Positions 41,561-50,525 are shown, counted from the first letter of the stretch. The stretch: DNA of 64,000 bases from Bacteroidota bacterium (GCA_026391455.1 JAPLEH010000038.1:1-64000), one strand, 5' to 3'. Program-made: numbers and translations. The notes: a model not told the origin generated them from the sequence alone.

Positions 41561-42442
41561 ATGTTTATTGATCTTGCAAACTTAAAGCCCGCTGAAAAAC
41601 AATACTACCTGCAGCATATCATTGCTCCCAGGCCGATTTGTTTTGCTTCCACGATCGATCATGCCGGAAATGTAAACCTGAGTCCTTTCAGTTTTTTCAA
41701 TCTGTTTTCTTCCAATCCGCCCATCGTCATTTTTTCACCGGCAAGAAGAGTAAGAGACAATACAGAAAAGCATACACTCGAAAATGTACGGGAAGTGCCG
41801 GAAGTGGCTATTAGTATTGTAACATACGATATGGTACAGCAGGTGTCTTTATCCAGTTGCGAATTCCCCAAAGGAATCAGTGAATTTGAAAAAGCCGGCT
41901 TCACTCCAATTGCTTCCACACTTATTCGCCCTCCCATGGTAAAGGAAAGTAAAGTGAATATGGAATGTGTGGTAAAAGAGGTAAAGCCGCTGGGTACAGA
42001 GGGGGGCGCTGGCAACCTGGTGATCTGCGAAGTATTACGCATTCATATCGATGATTCTCTGCTCGACAGCAATCAAAAAATAGACCAGCGAAAACTACAG
42101 CACGTAGCCCGTCTCGGCGGAGATTGGTATTGTGTGGTGAATGAATCCAATTTATTCCAGGTGGAAAAACCAAATACCAAATTAGGTATCGGCATTGATG
42201 TATTACCCCCAGCCATTCGCCACAGCAGCATTTTATCCGGCAACAACCTGGGACAGCTTGCGAATGTGCATGAAATGCCACTGATCGATCCATCGTTCGA
42301 CAACCAGCACCTGCGACAAATTATCCAATACTATAGTATCAACCCGGTTGATATGGAAAGAGAGCTGCATATCTATGCCCAACAGCTCCTCGGGGAAGGC
42401 CGGGTGCAGGACGCCTGGCAGGTATTGCTGGCAAACCCCTGA
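41561..42442 (+). CDS. flavin reductase family protein
   Basis: A 293-residue protein with the FMN-binding split-barrel of the flavin reductase group. QYYLQHIIAPRPICFASTID, continuing HAGNVNLSPFSFFNLFSSNP, forms the FMN pocket, with PEVAISIVTYDMVQQVSLSS and NMECVVKEVKPLGTEGGAGN later. The C-terminal roughly 90 residues (from KLGIGIDVLPPAIRHSSILS) form a helical extension typical of this Bacteroidota subgroup. It probably supplies reduced flavin, or acts as an oxidoreductase in the same pathway as the FAH-family gene directly upstream. Confidence 0.88.
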   Translation: MFIDLANLKPAEKQYYLQHIIAPRPICFASTIDHAGNVNLSPFSFFNLFSSNPPIVIFSPARRVRDNTEKHTLENVREVPEVAISIVTYDMVQQVSLSSCEFPKGISEFEKAGFTPIASTLIRPPMVKESKVNMECVVKEVKPLGTEGGAGNLVICEVLRIHIDDSLLDSNQKIDQRKLQHVARLGGDWYCVVNESNLFQVEKPNTKLGIGIDVLPPAIRHSSILSGNNLGQLANVHEMPLIDPSFDNQHLRQIIQYYSINPVDMERELHIYAQQLLGEGRVQDAWQVLLANP

Positions 42443-42516
42443 GTAGGCTCGTCAATAAAATTCCCAATAAGGAAATAGTTTTTTATCTTTAGTTGCGGTC
42501 TGCAAAAAGTTATCTT

Positions 42517-43407
42517 ATGCGCCATTACCTTCCTATTATTCTGCTGGTATGTACTATTCCGATATGGATGGCTTCCTGTGTGCCCCAGCAACGTATCGGC
42601 ACACATAAAGAACAACTGCAACGACTCGACAGCCAATTGATCAATCACCGAAAATCATTGCAGGAACTGGATACTAAAAGAAATAAAAAGCAGGCACGAA
42701 ATGAAATGGATGATACGGCCAGCAACCGTATCCAAAAATATATCGGCCTCGCTACTGCGGAAATTGATAAGCTGGTCGCACAAAATGCGATTCTCATCGG
42801 CAATACAGTTGTGGAAAGATCGGATTGGAACCGGTTGAAAAAAGCACTAACCCTTTCAGAAAGTACTTCTAAATTGATCCGTGATAAAGTGAATTTTATC
42901 AATGACCTGATCAACCGGAATATGGTGGTGAAGCTCGATCAGGATGTGCTGTTTGAACCCGGGAAATACACCGTAGCACCTTCTGTTGCAGACGCAATCG
43001 GCAAATTCTTTGAACCTGCCGCAAAGGAAATTGATCTTTTCACGCAGAAATATCCCGACTTCCCTTTATCACTTGTCATTACAGCGAAAGGATATGCTGA
43101 TGGCACCGCTATTGCCGAAGGCACGCAGCTCTATAAAGCATTGACCGAAGATCTGAAACTGACCAGCGGTGCGCCTGATAATAAAGAGCTCAATAAACAA
43201 TTATCCCGCAAACGGGCAGAGGCCGTAATTGAATTGTTTAAAAAATATACAAAGGATCGTTCTACCATGGGTGGCAGCGTTAAGAACATTATGTTCCTTA
43301 CCGAAGGAAAAGGCGATGCCATTCCGAATCCTCAAATAAACGATTACAGTATCAGTGATCCACGCAGGCGGATCGTATTATTGTTCTGGAGCGTTTTTCC
43401 CGAATAG
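42517..43407 (+). CDS. OmpA-like lipoprotein with coiled-coil region
   Basis: A 296-residue lipoprotein. The signal MRHYLPIILLVCTIPIWMASC gives a lipid Cys at about 21. A coiled-coil-rich helical stretch follows (about 30-125: HKEQLQRLDSQLINHRKSLQ and ATAEIDKLVAQNAI). The C-terminal part (about 145-290) has an OmpA-like plan: QDVLFEPGKYTVAPSVADAI, SLVITAKGYADGTAIAEGTQ, NKQLSRKRAEAVIEL and SDPRRRIVLLFW. The peptidoglycan-binding Asp/Arg pattern is only partly conserved. It may tether the outer membrane. The start is chosen at 42517 for the lipobox. It converges on a DUF4197 gene after 5 bases. Confidence 0.8.
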   Translation: MRHYLPIILLVCTIPIWMASCVPQQRIGTHKEQLQRLDSQLINHRKSLQELDTKRNKKQARNEMDDTASNRIQKYIGLATAEIDKLVAQNAILIGNTVVERSDWNRLKKALTLSESTSKLIRDKVNFINDLINRNMVVKLDQDVLFEPGKYTVAPSVADAIGKFFEPAAKEIDLFTQKYPDFPLSLVITAKGYADGTAIAEGTQLYKALTEDLKLTSGAPDNKELNKQLSRKRAEAVIELFKKYTKDRSTMGGSVKNIMFLTEGKGDAIPNPQINDYSISDPRRRIVLLFWSVFPE

Positions 43408-43412
43408 ACCTG

Positions 43413-44138
43413 TTATTTTCCTCCGAATACTTTTTTCAAAATATCAGAAGTGCGGGCGAGCGGGTTGGCCCGGATATTCGCCTCTTCTTTGGCCACCTGG
43501 TCAAACAGTGCATCCGTTGCCTTGCCCACCACATAGGAAGTGAGATCAGGATTTGCTTTCTTAAAAGTGGTGGGAAGTTTATTATACGTGTTTACAATGT
43601 CTGTATAATATTTAGTGGCATTGGTTTTATCCAGGGAGCCTTTTACAGAGGGAGTAAAGGCTTCGATGAGTTTTAGTTTTGTTTTCTCTTTGAAATAGTT
43701 GGTAGCCGCATCTTTGGGGCCCTTTACAATATTGAGGGCATCTGTCAATGTCATTTGTTTAATGGCATCAATGAAGATCGGTTTGGCAAACCCAACTGCA
43801 TCTTCTGCCCCCCGGTTGATGGCCAGGATAGCATTATCTACCTGCGCACCCATGCCGAGATTGCGCAATGCTTTTTCGATCTTCAATGCATCGGGTGGAA
43901 GCAGTACTTTATAAAATTGACTGCCAAAAAAACCATCTGTTTTATTGAGGTTGAGTACAGCATTGGTCACACCATTTACCAGCGCTTCTTTTATGCCCAT
44001 ACCTGCTTCATTTTCCGTAATACCGCCATTACCGGTATTATTTTTTTTGGTGAGCAGGGGCGGCAATTTTATCTGAGCCGTAACAGGAGTGTGAGAAAGC
44101 ATGAGCGCACTGATCAGTAAAGGGATTAATTTTTTCAT
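43413..44138 (-). CDS. DUF4197 secreted protein (copy 1)
   Basis: A 241-residue protein of the DUF4197 family, found in many Gram-negative bacteria, function unknown. A signal peptide is visible (MKKLIPLLISALMLSHTPVTAQ); it is not lipidated. Family segments are GMGIKEALVNGVTNAVLNLN, DGFFGSQFYKVLLPPDALKI, AVDNAI-type helices with NRGAEDAVGFAKPIFIDAIK, and PDLTSYVVGKATDALFDQVA, then KEEANIRANPLARTSDILKK. It is all helical and periplasmic. It is closely related to copy 2 (44239-44943) next to it; the two are separated by a terminator hairpin. Confidence 0.88.
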   Translation of the reverse strand: MKKLIPLLISALMLSHTPVTAQIKLPPLLTKKNNTGNGGITENEAGMGIKEALVNGVTNAVLNLNKTDGFFGSQFYKVLLPPDALKIEKALRNLGMGAQVDNAILAINRGAEDAVGFAKPIFIDAIKQMTLTDALNIVKGPKDAATNYFKEKTKLKLIEAFTPSVKGSLDKTNATKYYTDIVNTYNKLPTTFKKANPDLTSYVVGKATDALFDQVAKEEANIRANPLARTSDILKKVFGGK

Positions 44139-44164
44139 TCTTTTTTATTTCGGGTATAAAATAA

Positions 44165-44192
44165 CAGCCTTTTTACCGGAGCAAAAAGGCTG
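44165..44192 (-). terminator. terminator of DUF4197 copy 2
   Basis: CAGCCTTTTT (44165-44174) pairs with AAAAAGGCTG (44183-44192). Read on the minus strand it is 46 bases after the stop at 44239 and is followed by TTATTTTAT, so it would end the upstream copy before copy 1 begins. Confidence 0.7.
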
Positions 44193-44238
44193 CCACCTTT
44201 GTTTGACGTTATTTTATTACTAAAGTTGCGCCTGTCCA

Positions 44239-44943
44239 TTATTTAATCAGGCCACCGAATACTTTTCGCAGAAGATCCGTAGTACGGGCTGCAATATTCT
44301 GCCGGATATTTACTTCTTCCTTTGCCACCAGGTCAAAAAGAGCATCAGTGGCTCGTGTTGTTACAAAGGAGGGCAGATCAGGGTTTATCTTTTTAATGGT
44401 AGTGGGAAAATTGTTGTAGGTGTTCACCACATCGCCATAATATTTGGTGGCCTGCACTTTATCCAGGGATGATTTAATTACGGGCATAAAAGCTGCGATC
44501 AGTTTATCGGTGGTTTTTACCCGGAAAAAATGGGTGGCGCTGGTATCGCCGTTTCTCACCAATCCGATAGCATCGGCAATGGTCATGCTTTTGATGGCAT
44601 CCACAAAGATCGGCTTGGCAAACCCGGCTGCATCTTCTGCTGCACGGTTGATCTGGAGTATCGCTTTATCCACCATTTTATTCATTCCCAGGTCACGCAA
44701 TGTGTTTTCGATCTTTTTTGCATCCGGTGGTAATAAGATTTTATAAAAGGCATCTTTAAAGAATCCGTCTTCGCGGTTCAGTTGAAGTACTGCTTTTACA
44801 AGGCCTTGTCCCAAGGCTTCCTTAATGCCATCGCCGGCCTCTGCTTCTGTTACTCCCCCGCCGGTACCCATGGGTAATTTGGATAACACATCACAGCCGC
44901 TGAGTGCGACCGATATCAATATAACAGCCAATAATTTACTCAT
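44239..44943 (-). CDS. DUF4197 lipoprotein (copy 2)
   Basis: A 234-residue DUF4197 protein. The N-terminus MSKLLAVILISVALSGCDVL has a lipobox (lipid Cys at 17), unlike copy 1. The core repeats the family helices: GDGIKEALGQGLVKAVLQLN, DGFFKDAFYKILLPPDAKKI, NRAAEDAAGFAKPIFVDAIK and PDLPSFVTTRATDALFDLVA. The pair thus consists of one lipid-anchored and one soluble periplasmic member, the same arrangement seen for the two DUF2911 genes. Function is unknown. Confidence 0.88.
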   Translation of the reverse strand: MSKLLAVILISVALSGCDVLSKLPMGTGGGVTEAEAGDGIKEALGQGLVKAVLQLNREDGFFKDAFYKILLPPDAKKIENTLRDLGMNKMVDKAILQINRAAEDAAGFAKPIFVDAIKSMTIADAIGLVRNGDTSATHFFRVKTTDKLIAAFMPVIKSSLDKVQATKYYGDVVNTYNNFPTTIKKINPDLPSFVTTRATDALFDLVAKEEVNIRQNIAARTTDLLRKVFGGLIK

Positions 44944-45040
44944 GGAAGACCAATTTGAAATAAAGCTAATGTATAAAATTTTATTTGCAACAGGTTGAAG
45001 ACGAAAATCGGGGAAAAAGGGTTTGCCAGAAACAGATTTT

Positions 45041-45119
45041 AGGTGGTTATGGAACTGTTTACCACGTCATTGGCAGAGTCTGGATAAATCAGTAGATTTA
45101 AATAACCATAAAACCACCT
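45041..45119. repeat. long-range inverted repeat upstream of 45123 gene
   Basis: AGGTGGTTATGG (45041-45052) can pair with CCATAAAACCACCT (45106-45119): 8 plus 4 base pairs with a two-base bulge, enclosing about 53 bases. The right arm ends 3 bases before the ATG, so in RNA it could cover the start region. Confidence 0.45.
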
Positions 45120-45122
45120 GCA

Positions 45123-45890
45123 ATGAAACAGTTATCACGCTGGGCCAGCCGTAATAAATGGCCCGCCAGGATTATACTCGTCCTTTCTTTACAGTTACTT
45201 AATATTACCGGTATCATTACCGGCATCTTGTTAAAAGACGCAGGGATATTACTTCCATCAGGTCTTTTCCTGCTGACAACCCTTGTTTATTTGTCGGGGC
45301 TCTATTTCTATCCGCGCAAAGAATACAAAGCATTATTGTCGCCAAAAAAATTTTATATCAGGCAAAAACTTTGTGATGGATTGCTAGCCACATCAGCCTT
45401 TTTCATGTTTGTGTGTATCAGCAATGATAAAACCCCTTTTCACACCTATTTTTCGCAATATAGCCGGGTGTCAGCCAGCACGCCTGTTCCTGTTAAATTC
45501 AAAGACAGTTCGTTTAATGCATTCCGTATGCTGGTTTCATTTTCCCGATCAATGAAAGATAATGACGGACATCTGCTGAAATGGAAAGAACGAAAAAAAT
45601 TACTCCGGCAACAACTGCAGGTCATCAAGCATTCCAAGGAGTTATCTGCCGGAGCCAAAACGGGACTTACGATTCTTTGTGTGCTGATAGCAATCGGGCT
45701 AATTTTATTGGCGCTCAGTCTGGCCTGTAATCTTTCCTGCAATGGGCACGATGGGGCCGCTGTATTGGTGAGTCTGGGCGGCACAGCATTGGTCATTTTC
45801 CTGTTTATTGTTGCCATCCGGTCTATTTATCCGGGTAAGCGTAAAAAAAGACTCGAGGCCATCCGAAAAGAGGAGGCAAAGGGTGATTGA
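45123..45890 (+). CDS. membrane protein of unknown function
   Basis: A 255-residue protein with about four to five hydrophobic segments: IILVLSLQLLNITGIITGIL (about 17-36), GILLPSGLFLLTTLVYLSGL (about 41-60), one near 88-100 (LLATSAFFMFVCIS), and two in the C-terminal part (GLTILCVLIAIGLILLALSL and VLVSLGGTALVIFLFIVAIR). A soluble charged segment of about 70 residues lies between helices 3 and 4. It ends in a strongly basic tail (KRKKRLEAIRKEE). This layout recurs in Chitinophagaceae genomes as an uncharacterised family; I cannot assign a role. It stands alone, with a possible structured leader. Confidence 0.7.
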   Translation: MKQLSRWASRNKWPARIILVLSLQLLNITGIITGILLKDAGILLPSGLFLLTTLVYLSGLYFYPRKEYKALLSPKKFYIRQKLCDGLLATSAFFMFVCISNDKTPFHTYFSQYSRVSASTPVPVKFKDSSFNAFRMLVSFSRSMKDNDGHLLKWKERKKLLRQQLQVIKHSKELSAGAKTGLTILCVLIAIGLILLALSLACNLSCNGHDGAAVLVSLGGTALVIFLFIVAIRSIYPGKRKKRLEAIRKEEAKGD

Positions 45891-45996
45891 TTTTTTTGCT
45901 GATAATCAATCCTTTGTGTTGATTCTCAAGAATAATACCCCTATTTCAGAGGCATACTGGCATTCCGCCAATTTTCGATGAAATCTTGTGTTTTCG

Positions 45997-46028
45997 TTTG
46001 TGTGGCTGACGCTGAAACAATACCTTTG
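45997..46028 (+). promoter_or_regulatory. consensus Bacteroidota promoter
   Basis: TTTG (45997-46000), a 20-base spacer and TACCTTTG (46021-46028) match the consensus at all positions. Transcription should begin near 46035, giving a leader of about 165 bases before the beta-barrel ATG at 46199 and including a 25-codon ORF. Confidence 0.7.
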
Positions 46029-46105
46029 CTGCGGCAGAAAAAGCCCTGATTTTGAAAATTTGGCGTATTTAAGTAAGTTGCCCGCCAAATCATTGAAACC
46101 CTATA

Positions 46106-46183
46106 ATGGATGGGGAGGAACCCGGAAAATCCCCCAGTAAAAAGAGTACGGCGCCGAAACCGAAAAGCGAAACGAGTAGGTAA
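46106..46183 (+). CDS. possible 25-residue leader peptide or small protein
   Basis: An ATG-started frame encodes MDGEEPGKSPSKKSTAPKPK then SETSR. It is very rich in Lys, Ser and Pro, with no hydrophobic residues. It lies downstream of a consensus promoter (45997-46028) and ends 15 bases before the beta-barrel gene, so it would be translated from the same mRNA. It could be a true small protein, an upstream regulatory ORF, or chance. The Lys/Pro/Ser composition resembles DNA- or RNA-binding tails. No homologue is claimed. Confidence 0.35.
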   Translation: MDGEEPGKSPSKKSTAPKPKSETSR

Positions 46184-46198
46184 CCAAAATTTACTGAT

Positions 46199-46873
46199 AT
46201 GAAAAAATCTTTTTTCTTACTGGCTGTGTCTGTGTTACTCCTGCAGGTGTCAGTTTTTGCACAAAAAACAAGAGTGGGTGTTACTGCCGGTATTTCATCT
46301 TCCAATATGTATGGTGAGATCGGAGGTAAAGACATCCGTGATGACAGCAAAAAAGGTATTACCATAGGTATATTAATTGACGCGCCGATCAAAAAAAGCC
46401 GTTTCAGTTTCCAACCCAGTATCAACTATGTACAGAAAGGAAGGATCTTCGAAGAAACAGAGAAAGTGAAATCATGGGTAGGACTCCGTTATGCGGAAGT
46501 AAATTTTGATTTCGTTTATAACTCAAAAGGCAAAACCACCTTCTTCGTAGGACTGGGCCCTTCTGCCGGTTTAGATCTTCCTTCTACATTCATTGTACGC
46601 ACCAATAATTCCACTGCAGCAAACAACAATCCTGATCCTAAATATTCAAGGTCAGAGAAAAAAGTACTGTTTGGTAAAGAAGTACTGGATAATTTCAAAG
46701 GACTGGATTATGGTGTTCACCTGCAGGGTGGTTTCCGTATCAATAAAGGTTTGATCTTCTCGCTGAACTATACCTTTGGTCTCCGCAATATTGCGTCTGA
46801 AGGTGCTCCCAATGACAATATAAAGAATGGCTATTTCGCAGCACGCTTCGGATGGCTTTTTAAGAATAAATAA
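46199..46873 (+). CDS. outer membrane beta-barrel protein (PorT-like)
   Basis: A 224-residue outer membrane protein. A signal peptide is visible (FFLLAVSVLLLQVSVFAQ). It is followed by alternating amphipathic strands of an 8-stranded barrel: TRVGVTAGISSSNMYGE, KGITIGILIDAPIKKSRFSF, SWVGLRYAEVNFDFVYNSKG, TTFFVGLGPSAGLDL and the closing GYFAARFGWLFKNK. It belongs to the broad outer membrane beta-barrel / PorT-like class used for porins and adhesion factors in this phylum; no specific function is known. It is preceded by a consensus promoter with a small ORF in the leader and closed by a strong terminator. Confidence 0.85.
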   Translation: MKKSFFLLAVSVLLLQVSVFAQKTRVGVTAGISSSNMYGEIGGKDIRDDSKKGITIGILIDAPIKKSRFSFQPSINYVQKGRIFEETEKVKSWVGLRYAEVNFDFVYNSKGKTTFFVGLGPSAGLDLPSTFIVRTNNSTAANNNPDPKYSRSEKKVLFGKEVLDNFKGLDYGVHLQGGFRINKGLIFSLNYTFGLRNIASEGAPNDNIKNGYFAARFGWLFKNK

Positions 46874-46897
46874 GAACATTCTTACAATAGTATAAAA

Positions 46898-46928
46898 GCC
46901 CCCGAATGAACCGGGGGCTTTCTTTTTG
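46898..46928 (+). terminator. terminator of the beta-barrel gene
   Basis: GCCCCCG (46898-46904) pairs with CGGGGGC (46912-46918), followed by TTTCTTTTT. Its T tail overlaps the -33 element of the lysS promoter. Confidence 0.9.
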
Positions 46929-46955
46929 TACCGGTCAGCAGATGCAGTACATTTG
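46925..46955 (+). promoter_or_regulatory. consensus Bacteroidota promoter of lysS
   Basis: TTTG (46925-46928), a 19-base spacer and TACATTTG (46948-46955) match the TTTG-N19-TAnnTTTG consensus exactly. The start codon is 41 bases after the -7 box. Confidence 0.75.
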
Positions 46956-46996
46956 CCGGACTTAAATTTTCAACTTTACCATCAGTATAAATTTCA

Positions 46997-48538
46997 ATGA
47001 GTACACAACATTTATCAGAGCAGGAACAATTGAGACGGGAAAAACTGGCCGAACTGATCATCATGGGCATTGAACCCTATCCGGCAGCGCTCTTTCCAGT
47101 AAACGCCAACTCTGCCTATATAAAAGAACAGTTTACCGCAGAGCGAAAAGAAGAATTTGCAGACGTATGCCTGGCAGGCCGTATCATGAGTGTGCGGGAT
47201 ATGGGCAAAGCCAATTTCGCAGTAATACAGGATTCACACGGGCGCATACAGCTTTACCTGAAAAGAGATGATATATGTCCGGGTGAAGACAAGTCGCTGT
47301 ATGATATCGTATGGAAAAAATTACTCGATTTTGGAGATATCATCGGTGTGAGAGGATATGTATTCATCACTAAAACGGGTGAAACCTCCGTGCATGTGAA
47401 GGAACTTACCCTGCTCAGTAAATCATTGCGGCCCCTGCCCATGGTGAAAGAAGCAGAGGGACAGACATTTGATGCAGTAACGGACCCAGAATTTAAATAC
47501 CGACAGCGCTATGCAGACCTGCTGATCAATCCTACGGTAAAGGAAACTTTTATCAAACGCACCAAGCTGATTAATTCCATCCGTCAGTTTCTGAATGAGC
47601 AAGGCGCGCTCGAAGTGGATACGCCCGTATTACAAAGTATACCCGGCGGTGCGGCTGCACGGCCTTTCATAACCCATCACAACGCACTCGATATACCTTT
47701 GTACCTGCGCATTGCCAACGAACTCTACCTGAAGCGTCTCATCGTGGGTGGGTTTGATTGGGTATATGAATTCAGCCGCAACTTCCGCAATGAAGGCATG
47801 GACCGCACACATAACCCCGAATTCACCATTCTGGAATTTTATACAGCGTATAAAGATTATTTCTGGATGATGGAAACCACGGAACAACTGCTTGAAAAAG
47901 CAGCACAGGATGTTTGTGGTACCACCGATGTAACAGTAGGTACGAATACAATTTCCTTTAAAGCTCCTTTTAAACGCATCAGCATATTCGATGCAATAAA
48001 CGAGCATACCGGGTTTGATGTAAGCCGGATGAATGAAGAGCAACTCCGTTCCGTATGCCGTCAGTTGCATATTCAAACCGACAATTCGATGGGCAAAGGC
48101 AAACTGATCGACGCTATTTTCGGAGAGAAATGTGAAAAGAACTATATACAGCCCACGTTTATTACCGACTACCCGGTGGAGATGAGCCCGCTTACCAAAA
48201 AGCACCGAGACAAACAGGGATTGGTGGAACGTTTTGAACTAATGATCAATGGCAAAGAAATTGCCAATGCATACAGTGAGCTGAATGATCCCATTGATCA
48301 GCGCGAGCGTTTTGAAGAGCAGGTAAAACTTTCCGAGCGCGGAGATGACGAAGCGATGTTCATCGACTATGACTTCCTGCGTGCACTCGAATACGGCATG
48401 CCCCCCACAGCAGGTATCGGCTTCGGTATCGACCGTCTTTGCATGCTGCTCACCAATAGTCCATCTATACAGGATGTGTTGCTGTTTCCGCAGATGCGGC
48501 CGGAGAAAGTTAGCGGGCAATCTGAAATAACAGAATAA
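46997..48538 (+). CDS. lysS: lysyl-tRNA synthetase, class II
   Basis: A 513-residue cytoplasmic enzyme charging tRNA-Lys. The N-terminal OB-fold anticodon-binding domain (about 55-150) has [20 protein letters not shown] and [20 protein letters not shown]. The catalytic domain has motif 1 around [20 protein letters not shown], motif 2 as [20 protein letters not shown] and motif 3 as [14 protein letters not shown]. Substrate segments [15 protein letters not shown] and [19 protein letters not shown] are also present. It is complete and preceded by a consensus promoter, with a terminator after the stop. Confidence 0.97.
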   Translation: MSTQHLSEQEQLRREKLAELIIMGIEPYPAALFPVNANSAYIKEQFTAERKEEFADVCLAGRIMSVRDMGKANFAVIQDSHGRIQLYLKRDDICPGEDKSLYDIVWKKLLDFGDIIGVRGYVFITKTGETSVHVKELTLLSKSLRPLPMVKEAEGQTFDAVTDPEFKYRQRYADLLINPTVKETFIKRTKLINSIRQFLNEQGALEVDTPVLQSIPGGAAARPFITHHNALDIPLYLRIANELYLKRLIVGGFDWVYEFSRNFRNEGMDRTHNPEFTILEFYTAYKDYFWMMETTEQLLEKAAQDVCGTTDVTVGTNTISFKAPFKRISIFDAINEHTGFDVSRMNEEQLRSVCRQLHIQTDNSMGKGKLIDAIFGEKCEKNYIQPTFITDYPVEMSPLTKKHRDKQGLVERFELMINGKEIANAYSELNDPIDQRERFEEQVKLSERGDDEAMFIDYDFLRALEYGMPPTAGIGFGIDRLCMLLTNSPSIQDVLLFPQMRPEKVSGQSEITE

Positions 48539-48559
48539 TCAATTGATTATAATAAAAGC

Positions 48560-48592
48560 AAAAGGAGTGTAGTTTTACACTCCTTTTACTTT
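48560..48592 (+). terminator. terminator of lysS
   Basis: AAAAGGAGTGTA (48560-48571) pairs perfectly with TACACTCCTTTT (48576-48587) around a 4-base loop. It is 21 bases after the stop and also faces the convergent SDR gene. Confidence 0.85.
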
Positions 48593-48639
48593 TAAGATAT
48601 TATTGGTCAACCAAATTAATTCCATTATCTCGGTCGACG

Positions 48640-49458
48640 CTAAACAAACAAATCATTATACAACTGCGCATCGGGCACCACAGAATAATGTGACAGATCT
48701 GTAATTCCTTCTGCTGCGAGTACCTGCTCGTCAATAAAGAGATTGCCGGTACAACTGCCAGATGGTTTGCTTAAAATAAAATAAGCGGCATCGGCGAGTA
48801 TATCCACCGTGCGGCTCATGTTGGCCAGCATCGCGCCTCCCAATAAATTGCGCACGGCGGCAGTATCAATCGTAGTGCGTGGCCATAATGAATTGGCTGC
48901 AATACGGTCTTTGGAAAACTCTTTGGCCCAGCCAATAGTCATCATACTCATGCTGTACTTGGTAACGGTATAGCCCACATGCTTATCAAACCACTTGGGA
49001 TCCATATTCAGCGGAGGAGATAAAGTAAGAATATGCGGATTGGCTGATTTCTTTAAATGTGGGATACAAGTTTTCGTTACAATAAACGTACCTCTTACAT
49101 TAATACTATGCATCAGATCAAAACGCTTGGTCTCCGTTTGTTCGGTAGTAGTAAGCGATATCGCTGATGCATTATTGATGAGTATATCAATGCCTCCAAA
49201 GGTCTCCACAGCTTTATCCACTACGTGCTGCACCTGCTCTTCATAGCGTATATCACATTGTATGGCTAGTGCTTTTCCCCCTGCTGCTTCCATCTCCGCC
49301 GCAGCGCTGAAAATAGTTCCGCCCAGCTTAGGATTCTCTTCCACGCTTTTAGCGGCAATTACAATATTGGCTCCTTCGGCAGCTAATTTTAATGCGATGG
49401 CCTTTCCGATACCACGGGTGGCGCCTGTAATGAGCACCGTTTTATTGGCAAATGACAT
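48640..49458 (-). CDS. short-chain dehydrogenase/reductase
   Basis: A 272-residue NAD(P)-dependent oxidoreductase of the classical SDR type, closest by pattern to the HSDL2-like group. The cofactor motif is TGATRGIGKAIALKLAAEGA (TGxxxGIG), followed by CDIRYEEQVQ and INNASAI. The catalytic Tyr-Lys pair is in VGYTVTKYSMSMMTIGW (YxxxK). The usual catalytic serine position is in LTLSPPLNMDPKW. The N-terminal MSFANKTVLITGATRGIGKA fixes the start. It is encoded 30 bases after an aldo/keto reductase on the same strand, so the pair may act in one pathway; the substrate is unknown. Confidence 0.92.
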   Translation of the reverse strand: MSFANKTVLITGATRGIGKAIALKLAAEGANIVIAAKSVEENPKLGGTIFSAAAEMEAAGGKALAIQCDIRYEEQVQHVVDKAVETFGGIDILINNASAISLTTTEQTETKRFDLMHSINVRGTFIVTKTCIPHLKKSANPHILTLSPPLNMDPKWFDKHVGYTVTKYSMSMMTIGWAKEFSKDRIAANSLWPRTTIDTAAVRNLLGGAMLANMSRTVDILADAAYFILSKPSGSCTGNLFIDEQVLAAEGITDLSHYSVVPDAQLYNDLFV

Positions 49459-49488
49459 GTACGTTGTTTTTATAAATGAAGTGCATCG

Positions 49489-50478
49489 TTAAAACTCAGG
49501 TAATACCGGTTTTGTCTGCACAATATCTTCAATTTTTTTCATTACGGCATCATCCATTTTGGCTGCCGCATCCAGTGATGAGAGGTTTTCGAGCAATTGC
49601 TCTTTTCGGGTAGCTCCCAGTATAGCGGTCGTCACATTGGGGTTTTTGATACACCAGCCTATGCTCATGGCAGCCATGGATATACCCAGTTCGTTGGCGA
49701 GACCCGCCAACCCTTTTACTTTTTGCAGCAAATCATCTTTCATCCATCTGTCTTTCAGCCAATCGAAGCCGGTGAGCCCAAAGCGACTGTCTTCCGGAAT
49801 ACCATCGTTGTACTTACCACTCAACAATCCTGATGCAAGCGGGCTCCAGATGGTAGTGCCCATGCCTACCGTTTTAAAAACCATCTGGTATTCATTTTCC
49901 AGTTTATTCCGCTCCAGCAGATTGTATTGCGGCTGTTCTACCGATGGGCCGATAAGCCCGTATTGTGCCGCCACCCGGTGCGCTTCCATGATCTCTACCC
50001 CACTCCATTCGCTGGTGCCCCAGTACAATACTTTTCCCTGCTGGATCAAATGATGCATGGCCCATACCGTTTCTTCAATGGGTGTTTTCTTATCGGGCCG
50101 GTGACAAAAAAATAAATCAAGGTAATCCGTTTGCAATCGTTTCAAGGCTTCATTACAAGCTTCCGTTAGGTGTTTACGACTGAGGCCGGTCTGGTTGGGT
50201 TTATTTTCCTTACCCCGCCAGCCAAAAAAGGCTTTGGAAGAAACGGTATAGGAAGTACGGTCCCAGTTTTTTTTCTTCAACACGCGACCCATCATGTTCT
50301 CACTTTCGCCGAGCGCATACACTTCGGCATTATCAAAAAAATTAACGCCATGATCATAGGCGATACCCATTAATTCATCGGCCACGCTATCGTCTATCTG
50401 TTTATGAAAACTGACCCAGCTTCCAAATGACAACACACTCAATTGAAGGCCTGTGCGGCCCATGTTCCGGTATTCCAT
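49489..50478 (-). CDS. aldo/keto reductase (KCNAB-like)
   Basis: A 329-residue NADPH-dependent reductase of the potassium-channel-beta-like aldo/keto reductase subfamily. Visible are MEYRNMGRTGLQLSVLSFGS, the tetrad residues in NFFDNAEVYALGESE (Asp, Tyr), VSSKAFFGWRG (Lys) and DLFFCHRPDKKTPIEE (His). Cofactor segments IWSPLASGLLSGKYN and AILGATRKEQLLENL follow. It reduces an unknown carbonyl compound. Bacterial relatives act on methylglyoxal or glyceraldehyde phosphate. It leads a two-gene unit with the SDR. Confidence 0.92.
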   Translation of the reverse strand: MEYRNMGRTGLQLSVLSFGSWVSFHKQIDDSVADELMGIAYDHGVNFFDNAEVYALGESENMMGRVLKKKNWDRTSYTVSSKAFFGWRGKENKPNQTGLSRKHLTEACNEALKRLQTDYLDLFFCHRPDKKTPIEETVWAMHHLIQQGKVLYWGTSEWSGVEIMEAHRVAAQYGLIGPSVEQPQYNLLERNKLENEYQMVFKTVGMGTTIWSPLASGLLSGKYNDGIPEDSRFGLTGFDWLKDRWMKDDLLQKVKGLAGLANELGISMAAMSIGWCIKNPNVTTAILGATRKEQLLENLSSLDAAAKMDDAVMKKIEDIVQTKPVLPEF

Positions 50479-50525
50479 ATATGAATGATTTTAGAATGAA
50501 CTTTGAAGTCTTGAAGTTACAAAAC

